Under the pieces are notes generated by a model. It saw nothing but the letters and a program-made list of their open reading frames with translations, did no database searches and was not told the DNA's origin. This document shows, piece by piece, positions 35,988 through 43,334 of a stretch of DNA of 64,000 nucleotides. The position numbers and the translations under genes were made by a program. Every line of letters begins with the position of its first letter. Position 1 is the first letter of the stretch. The DNA is from Putridiphycobacter sp965230195 (lineage in GTDB: Bacteria > Bacteroidota > Bacteroidia > Flavobacteriales_D > Crocinitomicaceae): positions 5,022,001-5,086,000 of the forward strand of contig OZ245997.1 of NCBI GenBank assembly GCA_965230195.1. The letters are read 5' to 3'.

Positions 35988-37523
35988 ATGATCAATCAGG
36001 ATTCCATTAACATTGAAAATAATAATCGTTTTTTTAAACTGGTTTTCCAAAGTATTGAAGAGGGATTAATTATCACCAATGCCGACGGAGAAATAGTATT
36101 CGTAAACTTCAGAACTCAGGAATTATTCGGATATACTGACAAGGAATTAATTGGAGAAAGGGTTGAATTACTCATTCCCCGAAAACACCATGGTGAACAT
36201 GTTAAACAACGTAGGGAATACAGTGAAAACCCTACCAGAAAAACAATGGGAAGTGGCAGGGTACTGGAAGCTTTGAGAAAAAATGGCTCACATTTCTATA
36301 CCGAAATCAGTCTGAATCATATTGTAGTTGACGACAAAAAATATGTAGTAGCACTAATTACTGATATTACCAAGAGAGTTGAGGCAGAGCGAAAAATTAA
36401 AGAACTCAATGCCAGACTGGAAGAAAAAGTATTTGAACGTACCCGTGAACTGGAAGAAAGTCAGGTATTGTACACTGCCGTAGCACGAAATTTCCCAAAT
36501 GGAACTATCAATGTATTTGACAAAAACCTAAACTATATTTTTGCTGAAGGAAAAGAACTATATAAACATGGCATTACCTCAAAAAAACTAATTGGAACCG
36601 GCTATGTTAACCGACTATCTGAGGAGGTAAGACCAACAATTGAACGTGCTTTAAAAGATGTATTCAATGGCGAAATAAAAGATTTTGAGCTTGAATACAA
36701 AAATCAATTCTACAATATTAATGCTGTTCCCCTTTTCAATGAAAAAAAGGAAATAGACAAAATTCTTGTGGTTGAGAAAAACATCACTTCTCAAAAAATT
36801 ATTAATCGTAAACTGGAAGAATCACTTGAAAAAGAAAAGGAAATCAACCAGATGAAGTCTAGATTCGTATCAATGGCCTCTCATGAATTCCGTACACCAT
36901 TAAGTACCATTCTCTCATCTAACTCTTTAATTGATAAATATATTGAAAAAGGCAAAGTTGAGCATGTGAGTAAACATACTAAGCGAATAAAAAACTCAGT
37001 AAAAGGATTAACTGATATTTTAAATGATTTTCTGTCGACTGATAAACTTGAAAACAATAAGGTGACCGTAAAAATAGCTCCTTTCAATTATGAAAATTTC
37101 GTGATGGAAGTCCAGGAGGAATTACAGGTCATTTGCCAGGAAGGACAAAAAATAGTAACAACTATTGACTCGAAACAGGAGGAAATTACAAGTGATCGGA
37201 ATGTTGTAAAAAACATATTGTACAATCTGATTTCTAATTCCATTAAATATTCCGGAGAAAATCAGGAGATAAACTTTAACAGCATTATCAAAAATGGCTT
37301 TCTTACCATTGAAATTATTGACAGAGGAATTGGAATACCGAAAGCAGATCAGGCAAAATTATTTACCCGTTTTCACAGGGCTGAAAATGCCACAAATATT
37401 AAAGGTACCGGACTGGGATTGTCAATTGTAAAAAGATATTTAGATTTGTTAAAAGGTTCTATTATATTTGAAAGCGAAGAAAACGTAAAAACAGTATTTA
37501 CCTGTAAAATCCCTATAAACTGA
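35988..37523 (+). CDS. Soluble PAS-PAS histidine kinase with FixL-like first PAS
   Basis: 511 residues, no membrane helix, so cytosolic. PAS 1 is about 11-128, PAS 2 about 158-270; a short coiled linker follows each. The HisKA domain has phospho-acceptor His299 (SMASHEFRTPLSTI), and the ATPase has N and G boxes (NILYNLISNSIKYS, DRGIGIPKADQ, GTGLGLSIVKRYL). In PAS 1, LIPRKHHGEH ends in His71 at the place of the haem-ligand His200 of Bradyrhizobium FixL (LMPEPDRSRH), and Arg91 (GSGR) matches oxygen-sensing Arg220, with the same 20-residue spacing. Both residues also occur in PAS domains without haem. It shares one base with the REC-Crp gene, its likely partner. Confidence 0.88.
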   Translation: MINQDSINIENNNRFFKLVFQSIEEGLIITNADGEIVFVNFRTQELFGYTDKELIGERVELLIPRKHHGEHVKQRREYSENPTRKTMGSGRVLEALRKNGSHFYTEISLNHIVVDDKKYVVALITDITKRVEAERKIKELNARLEEKVFERTRELEESQVLYTAVARNFPNGTINVFDKNLNYIFAEGKELYKHGITSKKLIGTGYVNRLSEEVRPTIERALKDVFNGEIKDFELEYKNQFYNINAVPLFNEKKEIDKILVVEKNITSQKIINRKLEESLEKEKEINQMKSRFVSMASHEFRTPLSTILSSNSLIDKYIEKGKVEHVSKHTKRIKNSVKGLTDILNDFLSTDKLENNKVTVKIAPFNYENFVMEVQEELQVICQEGQKIVTTIDSKQEEITSDRNVVKNILYNLISNSIKYSGENQEINFNSIIKNGFLTIEIIDRGIGIPKADQAKLFTRFHRAENATNIKGTGLGLSIVKRYLDLLKGSIIFESEENVKTVFTCKIPIN

Positions 37524-38575
37524 TGAGCAAAATTGTATTGATCGAGGATAACGCTGATATGCGGGAAAACATCCAGGAAATTCTTGAACTGGCAGATTAT
37601 GAGGTTTTTCCTGCCGAAAATGGAAAAATTGGTGTTGAACTAATTAAAAAGGAGATTCCGGATTTGATTTTATGTGACATCATGATGCCGGAGTTAGACG
37701 GTTACGGTGTACTTTATATGGTCAGTAAAAATCCTGCCACCTCTTCTATCCCTTTTATATTTCTAACTGCAAAATCGGAACGTGATGATTTTAGGAAAGG
37801 AATGAATATGGGAGCAGATGACTATTTAACGAAACCTTTTGACGATACACAACTACTTGCTGCGATTGAAAAACGAATGAACCGTATAAAGCTGTTTTCG
37901 GATAAAAACGAGGATGATTCTTTTAATAGTTTTTTAAGTAATACAGGTGGTATTAAAGAATTGGAAGATTTATCAAAGAGTAAGAGAATCAAAAAATACT
38001 CTAAAAAGGACACCATTTTTTATGAAGGCGATACACCAAACTTTTTGTACTATATCAATTCAGGGAAGGTAAAAACCTATAAAATGAACAAAGATGGGAA
38101 AGAGTTAGTGACCAATCTTTATAAATCAGGGGACTTTCTGGGTTACAAAACATTGATAAAAGATGAAGCTTATTCAGAATCTGCTGCTGCACTTGAAGGT
38201 ACAGAATTGTCCCTCATACCTAAGCAGGACTTCCTGAATTTGCTATTCACCTCAAAGGAAGTATCCATGAAATTTATCAAAATTTTGGCCGGATCAATTG
38301 ACACCAGACAAGATGAGCTATTGAATCTGGCTTATGATACTGTTCGGAAAAGAGTAGCCGATTCCCTTTTAAAACTTGAAAATAAATACCGTTCTGAAGA
38401 CGGAGAACAATTTTCTATCTCTATTTCCCGTGATGATCTCGCCTCAATGGTTGGAACTGCAACCGAGTCGGTAATCAGAACGTTGTCAGAATTTAAACAG
38501 GATGGTTATATCTCAATTAAGGGTTCAAATATTACCATTCTTCAAAAAGAAAAATTACAAAATTTTAGATTTTAA
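37523..38575 (+). CDS. Response regulator with Crp/Fnr output module (REC-cNMP-HTH)
   Basis: 350 residues. The receiver (1-118) has the acidic pair (IEDN), phospho-acceptor Asp52 (LCDIMMPELDG), Thr82 and Lys104. After a linker, a cyclic-nucleotide-binding-like barrel spans about 152-270, then a Crp-type helix-turn-helix (about 300-335, RDDLASMVGTATESVIRTLS). The recognition helix keeps the Glu and Arg (ESVIR) that contact TGA in Crp and FNR. There is no FNR iron-sulphur cysteine set, so sensing must come from phosphorylation or a ligand. It follows the PAS kinase with a one-base overlap and is the obvious candidate controller of the nearby cco, hemN and feo genes. Confidence 0.9.
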   Translation: MSKIVLIEDNADMRENIQEILELADYEVFPAENGKIGVELIKKEIPDLILCDIMMPELDGYGVLYMVSKNPATSSIPFIFLTAKSERDDFRKGMNMGADDYLTKPFDDTQLLAAIEKRMNRIKLFSDKNEDDSFNSFLSNTGGIKELEDLSKSKRIKKYSKKDTIFYEGDTPNFLYYINSGKVKTYKMNKDGKELVTNLYKSGDFLGYKTLIKDEAYSESAAALEGTELSLIPKQDFLNLLFTSKEVSMKFIKILAGSIDTRQDELLNLAYDTVRKRVADSLLKLENKYRSEDGEQFSISISRDDLASMVGTATESVIRTLSEFKQDGYISIKGSNITILQKEKLQNFRF

Positions 38576-38663
38576 ACATAAAACAAATAAACAAGGAAAT
38601 GAAACGAGCGTGTTTACGATTTTTGGCACATGCCTGAATGACTATTATGTGAGTTCCATGCCT

Positions 38664-38685
38664 GTACTGAGCAACGTCGAAGTAC
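38664..38685. repeat. REP-like imperfect palindrome
   Basis: Outer arms GTACT/AGTAC enclose GAGCAACGTCGA. The pattern, including tandem G-A mismatches inside the stem, resembles the ACTGAGC...GTCGAAGT repeat common between genes in Flavobacteria. Its surroundings (38603-38695) are richer in G+C than the flanks. Confidence 0.45.
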
Positions 38686-38711
38686 GACCATTAAAAACAA
38701 ATTATAAACAC

Positions 38712-39593
38712 ATGAAAAAAATAATAGCTTTTGCTTCTCTATCACTAATCATGTTAGGCTGTAGCAACGAACCAGAGAAGAAAGATTATGAGGAAACAGA
38801 ATATGATGTAAAAATAAGCGAGTTTCTAAAAGACAAAGACTGGGCAGTTGAAAGACAAGAGAGTGGATTATATGTGTACGTAGAAGAAGCAGGATCAGAT
38901 GAAAAACCTGATTTAAACAGCTTCCTGACACTTAACTACAAAGGTTATTTCCTGGATGGTACTGTATTTGACGGTACAGATGGAACACCAACCACATTCC
39001 CCTTTCCGGTTAGTAATTTAATTAAAGGCTGGCAGGAAGGCATTCCGTTTTTTGGAAAAAATGGAAAAGGAAGATTAATTGTTCCGCCAACAATTGGATA
39101 TGGTGTAGATGGTGGAGGCCCAATCCCACCAAATAAAATCCTGGTATTCGATATTGAAATTATTGACTTTCAGTCAGAGAAACCAACACCTAAAAGAGTA
39201 GATTACACTCCGGTTATAGAATCTTATATGAAAGAGAATAATATAGATGCCAAACCAACAGGAAGTGGATTGTATATTGCCATTGAAAATGAAGGTGGTG
39301 ATGAAAAGCCTAATCTTAACAGCTTTCTGACGTTAAATTATGAGGGTTACTTATTAAATGGTAATAAATTTGACGGAACTGATGGAACACCTACTACCTT
39401 CCCTTTTCCTATGAGTAACTTAATAGCCGGATGGCAAGAGGGAATTCCTTACCTTGGAAAAGGTGGAAAAGCCAAATTACTGATCCCACCATATCTGGGA
39501 TACGGTGGTCAGGATCGTCCTAATATACCAGCCAATTCAGTATTAGTATTTGATGTTGAAATAATTGATTTTACTGATCAGCAACCTAAATAA
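38712..39593 (+). CDS. Tandem FKBP-type peptidyl-prolyl isomerase lipoprotein
   Basis: 293 residues from the ATG at 38712. The frame is open back to 38502, but that stretch overlaps the Crp-type gene and contains the REP-like repeat, whereas 38712 starts a lipoprotein signal (LSLIMLGCS, Cys17). Two FKBP domains follow (about 55-150 and 180-290), each with NSFLTLNY, FDGTDGTPTTFPFP, SNLI.GWQEGIP and a final VFDIEIIDF or VFDVEIIDF. The domains are near-copies, showing internal duplication. It should catalyse proline isomerisation in envelope proteins. A strong terminator follows. Confidence 0.92.
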   Translation: MKKIIAFASLSLIMLGCSNEPEKKDYEETEYDVKISEFLKDKDWAVERQESGLYVYVEEAGSDEKPDLNSFLTLNYKGYFLDGTVFDGTDGTPTTFPFPVSNLIKGWQEGIPFFGKNGKGRLIVPPTIGYGVDGGGPIPPNKILVFDIEIIDFQSEKPTPKRVDYTPVIESYMKENNIDAKPTGSGLYIAIENEGGDEKPNLNSFLTLNYEGYLLNGNKFDGTDGTPTTFPFPMSNLIAGWQEGIPYLGKGGKAKLLIPPYLGYGGQDRPNIPANSVLVFDVEIIDFTDQQPK

Positions 39594-39611
39594 TAAAAAA
39601 CATTTTAAGTT

Positions 39612-39647
39612 AAAAGCCGGCCTGTAAATTCAAGCCGGCTTTTTTTT
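39612..39647 (+). terminator. Rho-independent terminator after FKBP gene
   Basis: AAAAGCCGGC (39612-39621) pairs with GCCGGCTTTT (39634-39643) around a 12-nt loop, followed by T's to 39647. Confidence 0.93.
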
Positions 39648-39666
39648 GCTAAAATCTGTCCAAAAC

Positions 39667-39709
39667 CTAACAAATGTTAGTTTTAAGCTTAAAACTTGGT
39701 GTAACTTTG
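39667..39709 (+). promoter_or_regulatory. Double-palindrome operator and -7 box before the PLP decarboxylase
   Basis: Two adjoining palindromes: CTAACA-AA-TGTTAG (39667-39680) and AGTTTTAAGCTTAAAACT (39679-39696, perfect 18 bp), which overlap by two bases. Six bases later comes TAACTTTG (39702-39709), an exact TAnnTTTG -7 box, 14 bp before the ATG. The second palindrome covers the place of the -33 element, so a bound protein would block or replace it. Confidence 0.6.
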
Positions 39710-39723
39710 CAAAAAATTGAAGT

Positions 39724-40959
39724 ATGTATTGGAAAAAGTTACCTTTTAAAACAATAAAGCAACAGGTTTTCGAAGCACTTAGACAAAACTTAAATTATAA
39801 AGATGAGCCTATTTTAGGTTTACCGGCTACTTACCTCGATCAGGAACAATTTTATTTTGACGCCCCGTTTTTGAAAGATGCCCCGTTTTTATCCACATTA
39901 ATTTCAAACCCAAACCATATTGGGTGTCATACATATAGTGAAGGAGAATCTTATTTTTCCGGAACACAAGCCATTGAAGTTGATTTGTTAAGAATTTGCG
40001 CCGAAGAAATTATGCAGGCTGAACCTGACAGTTATGATGGATATGTTGCTCCTGGCGGTACAGAGGCAAATATTCAGGCACAATGGATTTACAGAAACTA
40101 CTTCCAGAAAGAGAAGAATGCTAACTTAAACGAAATAGGTTTAATTTTTTCAGAGGATGTCCATTATTCCGGTTATAAAGGTTGCAATCTTTTAGGTATT
40201 ACTCCAATTACCATTAATATTGATGAGAACAGAAACTGGGACCTGGGTGATTTGGAATCGCAGTTAGTCAGATCAAAGGAAAATGGTATCAAATACCTTA
40301 TCGTTCATCTGACTATGGCTACAACCATGTATGGTAGTGTAGATGTCCCTCAGCCTATTCTGGATATTATTAAAGCACATTTTAATGACTATTTTGTACA
40401 TGTGGATGCTGCATTTGGAGGCTTCATTTACCCTTTTACCAATGAGAACTGCCAGCTAAACTTTGCCAATCCTGATGTTTCGTCTATCACTATTGATGGT
40501 CATAAAATGCTCCAAACGCCTTATGGAACCGGTATATTTTTATGTCGCAAAGGACTAATTGAATATACCCAAACCGAAGAAGCATCCTATGTACAAGGAA
40601 CTGATTTTACCTTATGCGGAAGTCGGTCAGGAGCTAATGCCATTTCTATATGGATGACTTTGATGACGCATGGATCAGAGGGTTGGAAGTACCAAATGCA
40701 ACGTTTAATTGACAGAACTGACCGAATTTGCGAACGTTTGGATGACCTTGAAATTCCTTACTACAGAAATCCATACATGAATATCATTGCCATTAATGCC
40801 AATTATATTTCAAGAGATATTGCTCAAAAATACCATCTTGTAGCTGATGACTTCAACAAGCCAAAATGGTGGAAAATAGTTACAATGATGCATGTTGAAA
40901 AGTATGTTATTGACGATTTTTTAATAGATTTGCAGCAAACTAAACACAGTGTTTCATAA
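39724..40959 (+). CDS. PLP-dependent group II-type decarboxylase
   Basis: 411 residues, fold type I. The cofactor-binding features are PGGTEANIQAQWI (phosphate cup), HVDAAFGGF (Asp that contacts the pyridine nitrogen) and ITIDGHKMLQTPYGTG with the Schiff-base Lys261. The group II set includes amino acid decarboxylases for Glu, Asp, Tyr and related substrates; which one applies here is not decidable. It is followed after 47 bp by queD and hemN on the same strand. Two palindromes sit in its promoter. Confidence 0.85.
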   Translation: MYWKKLPFKTIKQQVFEALRQNLNYKDEPILGLPATYLDQEQFYFDAPFLKDAPFLSTLISNPNHIGCHTYSEGESYFSGTQAIEVDLLRICAEEIMQAEPDSYDGYVAPGGTEANIQAQWIYRNYFQKEKNANLNEIGLIFSEDVHYSGYKGCNLLGITPITINIDENRNWDLGDLESQLVRSKENGIKYLIVHLTMATTMYGSVDVPQPILDIIKAHFNDYFVHVDAAFGGFIYPFTNENCQLNFANPDVSSITIDGHKMLQTPYGTGIFLCRKGLIEYTQTEEASYVQGTDFTLCGSRSGANAISIWMTLMTHGSEGWKYQMQRLIDRTDRICERLDDLEIPYYRNPYMNIIAINANYISRDIAQKYHLVADDFNKPKWWKIVTMMHVEKYVIDDFLIDLQQTKHSVS

Positions 40960-41006
40960 TAGTGCCATTAACAACTTAATGGTGCGTCCACTTAAAAAAA
41001 TTATAC

Positions 41007-41453
41007 ATGAATTTAAGAGTCACCAAAATTTTTGATTTCGAAACAGCACATGCACTTTGGAATTATGATGGTAAATGCAAAAACATCCACGGGCATTCGT
41101 ATAAACTAACAGTTTCAATCACCGGTAAAATCATAAATGATCCTTCAAATGTAAAAAACGGGATGATTATTGATTTTGGAGATTTGAAAAAAGTAGTGAA
41201 TACTAATGTTGTAGATCAATTTGACCATTGTTTATTATTAAATGGTAATACTCCTCATAAAGACTACGCAAAAGTTGAAAATGGCTTCTCTAAAATCATG
41301 TTGTGCGACTACCAACCTACCGCTGAAAATATGCTCATTGATATGGTTGGAAGAATTCGACTCAATCTGCCTCAACACATTACTTTGAAATATGCCAGAT
41401 TACAGGAAACCGATAATAGTTTTGTAGAATGGTTCCAGGAAGAAAATGACTAA
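41007..41453 (+). CDS. queD: 6-carboxytetrahydropterin synthase (QueD family)
   Basis: 148 residues, the usual length. QueD makes 6-carboxytetrahydropterin for queuosine and deazapurine synthesis. The zinc ligands are His15 (ETAHALWN), His28 and His30 (KNIHGHSY); the catalytic Cys24 lies in DGKCKN. DQFDHCLLL carries the catalytic His and Asp, and the C-terminal ETDNSFVEW has the pterin-binding Glu. A eukaryotic-type PTPS role is less likely. Its last 8 bp overlap hemN. Confidence 0.9.
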   Translation: MNLRVTKIFDFETAHALWNYDGKCKNIHGHSYKLTVSITGKIINDPSNVKNGMIIDFGDLKKVVNTNVVDQFDHCLLLNGNTPHKDYAKVENGFSKIMLCDYQPTAENMLIDMVGRIRLNLPQHITLKYARLQETDNSFVEWFQEEND

Positions 41454-42810
41454 AAACCTCATTCAAAAATACAATATTCCGGGGCCACGATATACCAGTT
41501 ACCCAACAGTTCCTTTTTGGAATAAGGATGGTATCAGGACTGAAGATTGGCTAAATACGGCAAAAAGAGCATTTGACGAATCGAACGAAACTGAAGGTAT
41601 CAGTATTTATATTCACTTGCCATTTTGCGAAAATTTATGCACATTTTGTGGCTGCCATAAAAGAATAACAAAACAGCATAAAGTTGAGGAGCCGTATATT
41701 GAAACTGTACTTAAGGAATGGGATTTATACCTTGACCTGTTTCAAAATAAACCCAATATTAAAGAACTCCATTTAGGTGGTGGTACCCCTACTTTTTTTA
41801 GTCCTGAAAACCTGAAATTATTACTGGATGGTATTTTTGAAAAAGCCAATAAAACTGCCGAATTTGAGTTGAGTTATGAAGGACATCCCAATAATACAAC
41901 TGAAACACACCTTAAAACCCTTTACGATTTAGGTTTTAAACGCAATAGCTTTGGTGTTCAGGATTATGACCTCAAGGTTCAAAAAACAATTAACCGGGTT
42001 CAACCATTTGAGAATGTTGAAAAAGTAACCAATCTTTCAAGGGAAATTGGATATACTTCAGTCAGTCATGATTTGGTTTTTGGCTTACCACATCAAACCG
42101 AAGCATCTATTATCGATACCATAGAAAAAACAACACTTTTAAAGCCTGACCGCATTGCCTTTTACAGTTATGCTCATGTACCGTGGATAAAAGGAGTTGG
42201 GCAAAGAGGTTATGATGAAAAGGATCTGCCTAAAGATGAGGAAAAACGTAAACTGTACGAAACCGGAAAGCAAATGCTTCACGACTTAGGTTATGTTGAG
42301 ATTGGAATGGATCACTTTGCTTTAAAGACCGATAACTTGCATACCGCAATGATGGAAAAAACATTGCACCGGAATTTTATGGGCTACACTGCCGGTAAAA
42401 CCAAACTAATGGTGGGGCTTGGTATGAGTTCTATCAGTGATTCATGGTATAGCTTTGCACAAAACGTAAAAACAGTTGAAGAATATCAGGAGCTTGTTAA
42501 TAATGGTCAATTTCCTTTGTTACGAGGTCATTTGTTAACTGAAGAAGACCTTGTGATCAGAAAGCATATACTCAATATCATGTGTCATTTCGAAACAAAC
42601 TGGGAAAATGAAGAGGCCCAATTTCCTGAATTAAACGAAGTTTTAGACCGCCTGAAAGAAATGGCAAACGACAACCTGGTAGTACTTGAGCAAAATGGCT
42701 TAACCGTTCCCGAAAACGGTCGGCCTTATGTTAGAAATATTTGTATGGCTTTTGATCTGAGATTATTACGAAATAAACCTACTACCAAGGTTTTTTCAAT
42801 GACTATTTAA
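41446..42810 (+). CDS. hemN: Oxygen-independent coproporphyrinogen III oxidase
   Basis: 454 residues, a radical-SAM enzyme that decarboxylates coproporphyrinogen III without oxygen during haem synthesis. The iron-sulphur motif C61-x3-C65-x2-C68 (CENLCTFCGC) has the extra Cys70 typical of true HemN. LHLGGGTPTFFSP and the N-terminal IPGPRYTSYPT are family markers, and length fits HemN rather than the shorter HemW. It is needed where oxygen is low, consistent with the nearby cbb3 genes. It overlaps queD by 8 bp. Confidence 0.95.
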   Translation: MTKNLIQKYNIPGPRYTSYPTVPFWNKDGIRTEDWLNTAKRAFDESNETEGISIYIHLPFCENLCTFCGCHKRITKQHKVEEPYIETVLKEWDLYLDLFQNKPNIKELHLGGGTPTFFSPENLKLLLDGIFEKANKTAEFELSYEGHPNNTTETHLKTLYDLGFKRNSFGVQDYDLKVQKTINRVQPFENVEKVTNLSREIGYTSVSHDLVFGLPHQTEASIIDTIEKTTLLKPDRIAFYSYAHVPWIKGVGQRGYDEKDLPKDEEKRKLYETGKQMLHDLGYVEIGMDHFALKTDNLHTAMMEKTLHRNFMGYTAGKTKLMVGLGMSSISDSWYSFAQNVKTVEEYQELVNNGQFPLLRGHLLTEEDLVIRKHILNIMCHFETNWENEEAQFPELNEVLDRLKEMANDNLVVLEQNGLTVPENGRPYVRNICMAFDLRLLRNKPTTKVFSMTI

Positions 42811-42811
42811 A

Positions 42812-43267
42812 CTACTCAAATAAATCCTGAATAGCGCTGCCTAATGAATCCAGTGCATCATTATTGGAAATTTCTTCTTCAAGTTTATTCTTGACAGCAT
42901 TAAATAAATTATCAATAGCCGCATCAATTACACTTCTGTTATCAATAGTATCACCATCTTGTAAAAGATCAGATTTACTTCCCAATTGGACAATTATTTT
43001 CTCTGTGAGATCTTCTGAATGGGTCGCTTCGAATTCTGAATCAACCGGAATTTGAATTTCAGGATCAATTTCAGTTTTTATAATTACGTCTCCATCAGGT
43101 GTTATAGATACAAAACTGACTTCTCCAATTTTTACATCCTTCAATGTGATTTCAGAATCAGGTTTAAGACCTCCAGCTTCATCTGCTAAAATATAAACTG
43201 TTTTCTTTTGTGAACAGCCAAAACATATCATGACTAACAGTGCATACAGGATCCCTTTTATTTTCAT
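42812..43267 (-). CDS. MCE/MlaD-like lipoprotein
   Basis: 151 residues. Lipobox LLVMICFGCS puts the anchor at Cys18. Residues about 22-105 resemble a single MCE (MlaD) beta-barrel domain (YILADEAGGLKPDSEITLKD, VKIGEVSFVSITPDGDVIIK, then QIPVDSEFEATHSEDL), followed by an acidic C-terminal helix. MlaD proteins carry lipids between membranes as hexamers with an MlaFE transporter, but no such transporter is adjacent. It is convergent with hemN (one base between stops) and divergent from the helicase gene. Family by pattern; role inferred. Confidence 0.7.
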   Translation of the reverse strand: MKIKGILYALLVMICFGCSQKKTVYILADEAGGLKPDSEITLKDVKIGEVSFVSITPDGDVIIKTEIDPEIQIPVDSEFEATHSEDLTEKIIVQLGSKSDLLQDGDTIDNRSVIDAAIDNLFNAVKNKLEEEISNNDALDSLGSAIQDLFE

Positions 43268-43334
43268 ATCTTAATTTTATTCGGACTTAAATTTAAACAT
43301 ATTTTTTTACCTTAGATTTTAGTTTCAGATAAAT

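Noticed and set aside
38502..38711. Extended N-terminus of the FKBP protein
   Set aside because: The extension overlaps the REC-Crp gene and a REP-like repeat; the lipoprotein signal begins at 38712.
40964..40985. CCATTAA-CAAC-TTAATGG hairpin between the decarboxylase and queD as a terminator
   Set aside because: It is AT-rich, has a 7-bp stem and no following T-run, so termination is not supported.
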